Positions 4,775 through 5,936 of a DNA stretch of 5,936 bases are shown here, one piece after another; within the stretch, counting starts at the first letter, position 1; every line of letters begins with the position of its first letter. A program made the translations under genes and the position numbers. The stretch is from an alpha proteobacterium 3107. Lineage in GTDB: Bacteria; Pseudomonadota; Alphaproteobacteria; Rhodobacterales; Rhodobacteraceae. The DNA lies in contig JPPB01000018.1 in the NCBI GenBank assembly GCA_001483205.1, positions 1 through 5,936 on the forward strand. The letters are read 5' to 3'. A model generated the notes under the pieces. That model ran no database searches. It saw only the letters and a program-made list of their open reading frames with translations, and had not been told where the DNA came from.

Positions 4775-5396
4775 GGACAGGGACATGGTGCTTCCGGCGG
4801 TCATTCTTGCGGGCGGGCGGGCCACGCGCATGGGCGGCGGCGACAAGGGCCTGCGTCCTCTGGGCGGGCAGCGGCTGATCGAGCGTGTGATCGAGCGCCT
4901 TGCCTGTTGCGCCCCGCTTGCGCTCAACGCCAATGGTGACCCGGCGCGCCTTGCCGATCTGGGCCTGCCGGTTCTGGCCGACAGCGTTCCCGGCCACCCC
5001 GGCCCGCTGGCCGGTGTTCTGGCCGGGCTTGACTGGGCGCATGGCCTCGGGGCCGCGCATATCGTGACGGCGGCGGCGGACACGCCATTCTTTCCCCGTG
5101 ATCTGGCGGACCGGCTGTGGCGGGCGCGCGGGGCCTCGGGCCTTGCCCTTGCCGCGACACGGGGGGCGGACGGGGGCCTGTTGCGTCAGCCGACCTTTGG
5201 CCTGTGGCCGGTGGCACTGCGCGATGACCTGCGGGCGGCGCTCGACGGGGGCCTGCGCAAGATCGTGCTGTGGACGGACCGGCACGGCGCGGGTGTGGCG
5301 GAGTTCACCGCCGGGCGGTTTGACCCGTTCTTCAACATCAACACCCCCGCGGATATGGCGGCGGCGGAGGCGCTGATTGCGCAGGGGGCATCCTGA
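4767..5396 (+). CDS. mobA: Molybdenum cofactor guanylyltransferase MobA
   Basis: MobA joins GMP from GTP to Mo-molybdopterin, making the MGD form of the cofactor used by the DMSO reductase family, which includes formate dehydrogenases. The 209-residue product has the nucleotidyltransferase signature LAGGRATRMGGGDKGLRPLGG (14-34) at the N-terminus. It also has PGPLAG (78-83), the metal-binding ADTPF (104-108), PTFGLWP (142-148) and FFNINTPAD (188-196), and its length is normal. Start choice is open: ATG 4767 overlaps the fdhD stop, while ATG 4785 (MVLPAVILAGG) lies closer to the first strand and has AGGGACAGGGAC before it. Either start leaves the signature intact. The stop TGA shares its last base with the ATG of mobB (TGATG), so translation of the pair is likely coupled. 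Confidence 0.95.
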   Translation: MDRDRDMVLPAVILAGGRATRMGGGDKGLRPLGGQRLIERVIERLACCAPLALNANGDPARLADLGLPVLADSVPGHPGPLAGVLAGLDWAHGLGAAHIVTAAADTPFFPRDLADRLWRARGASGLALAATRGADGGLLRQPTFGLWPVALRDDLRAALDGGLRKIVLWTDRHGAGVAEFTAGRFDPFFNINTPADMAAAEALIAQGAS

Positions 5397-5914
5397 TGGG
5401 CGGATCGGGCGGCATGAGGGTCTACGGCGTCACCGGCCGGAAGAACACCGGCAAAACCGGCCTGATGGAGCGTCTGGTGGCCGGGATCGTCGCGCGCGGC
5501 CTCACCGTTTCCACCATCAAACATGCCCATCACGGGACCGAGATTGACCAGCCGGGCCGGGACAGCCACCGCCACCGGCAGGCGGGCGCGCAGGAGGTCG
5601 TGGTGGCCTCGCCCCGCCGCTGGGCGCTGATGCACGAGCTGCGCGGGGCCGGAGAGCCGCCGCTGTCTGAGCTTCTGGCCCGGATGAGTCCGGTCGATCT
5701 GATTCTGATCGAGGGCTACAAGCGCGCGCGCCACCCCAAGATCGAAACCTGCCGGGGGGCGGTGGCGGGGGGTGCGGCGCTTCTGGCCGGGTGTGATGCG
5801 AGCATCCGCGCCGTGGCCTCGGACAGCGGCCATCCGGGGCTGAGCATCCCGGTGTTCGGCCTTGATGACACCGACGCGATCATCGGTTTCATCCTTGCCG
5901 AGGTCGGGCTGTGA
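5396..5914 (+). CDS. mobB: Molybdopterin-guanine dinucleotide biosynthesis adaptor MobB
   Basis: MobB is a P-loop GTP-binding protein that interacts with MobA and is thought to help supply GTP or assemble the cofactor complex; it is not strictly required for MGD formation in E. coli. The 172-residue product has a Walker A motif GRKNTGKT (14-21), KHAHHGTEIDQPGRDSHRH (42-60) with the family's conserved KHAHH and DxxGxDS-type core, GA near 64-65, and DLILIEGYKRARHPKIE (101-117). The length is typical. ATG 5396 overlaps the mobA stop by one base; ATG 5414 (MRVYGVTGRKNTGKT) is a reasonable alternative that starts nearer the first strand. The order mobA-mobB is the classical one. The next frame overlaps its stop, so the operon probably continues past the window. 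Confidence 0.95.
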   Translation: MGGSGGMRVYGVTGRKNTGKTGLMERLVAGIVARGLTVSTIKHAHHGTEIDQPGRDSHRHRQAGAQEVVVASPRRWALMHELRGAGEPPLSELLARMSPVDLILIEGYKRARHPKIETCRGAVAGGAALLAGCDASIRAVASDSGHPGLSIPVFGLDDTDAIIGFILAEVGL

Positions 5915-5936
5915 CCCGGTTCCGCACCTTCGCCAT
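5911..5936 (+). CDS. Start of a further gene, cut by the window end
   Basis: GTG at 5911-5913 overlaps the mobB stop (GTGA), the same tight coupling seen at the two previous junctions. The eight full codons encode a start then TRFRTFA, and all end in G or C, as in neighbouring genes. Too little is visible to name a product. Moco genes such as moeA often occur here, but nothing in these residues shows that. Confidence 0.4.

Overview
The window looks like a chromosomal segment of a high-GC alphaproteobacterium, most likely of the Rhodobacterales/Rhodobacteraceae. The reasons are strong G/C third-position bias, a DnaX C-terminus of the alphaproteobacterial type, dnaX followed by recR, and a dense fdhD-mobA-mobB cluster. 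The taxonomic call is inference from gene content and base use; no marker gene such as rRNA is present.

Left part (1-1686): the 3' end of dnaX (clamp-loader gamma/tau subunit) and a complete recR (recombination mediator) lie on the + strand. In many bacteria these two genes flank a small nucleoid-associated protein gene, ybaB/ebfC. Here a 550-bp gap separates them. It holds G-rich direct repeats, a 211-bp palindromic element with terminal and nested inverted repeats (700-910, MITE-like), and a 30-codon ORF with a good ribosome binding site. The start and end of that ORF look like the two ends of ybaB, so it may be a gutted ybaB.

Middle part (1687-3901): a complete tRNA-Cys(GCA) gene with encoded CCA is followed by a short sequence sharing two blocks with the palindromic element. 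Next comes a 485-residue trimeric autotransporter adhesin (YadA type): signal peptide, an N-terminal pair of cysteines, 21 uninterrupted 14-residue head repeats, a neck, a very short coiled coil and a C-terminal YadA anchor. A 262-bp gap with several hairpins precedes the next gene.

Right part (3902-5936): fdhD, mobA and mobB overlap end to end and probably form one operon for molybdenum cofactor work. MobA attaches GMP to molybdopterin, MobB is its P-loop GTP-binding partner, and FdhD passes sulfur to the bis-MGD cofactor of formate dehydrogenase. A further frame opens with GTG overlapping the mobB stop and runs off the window. This part suggests that a molybdenum-dependent formate dehydrogenase is encoded elsewhere in the genome.

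No CRISPR array, toxin-antitoxin pair, phage module or clearly new multi-gene system is visible. The most unusual items are the perfectly phased adhesin head, the nested palindromic element, and the apparent loss of ybaB.
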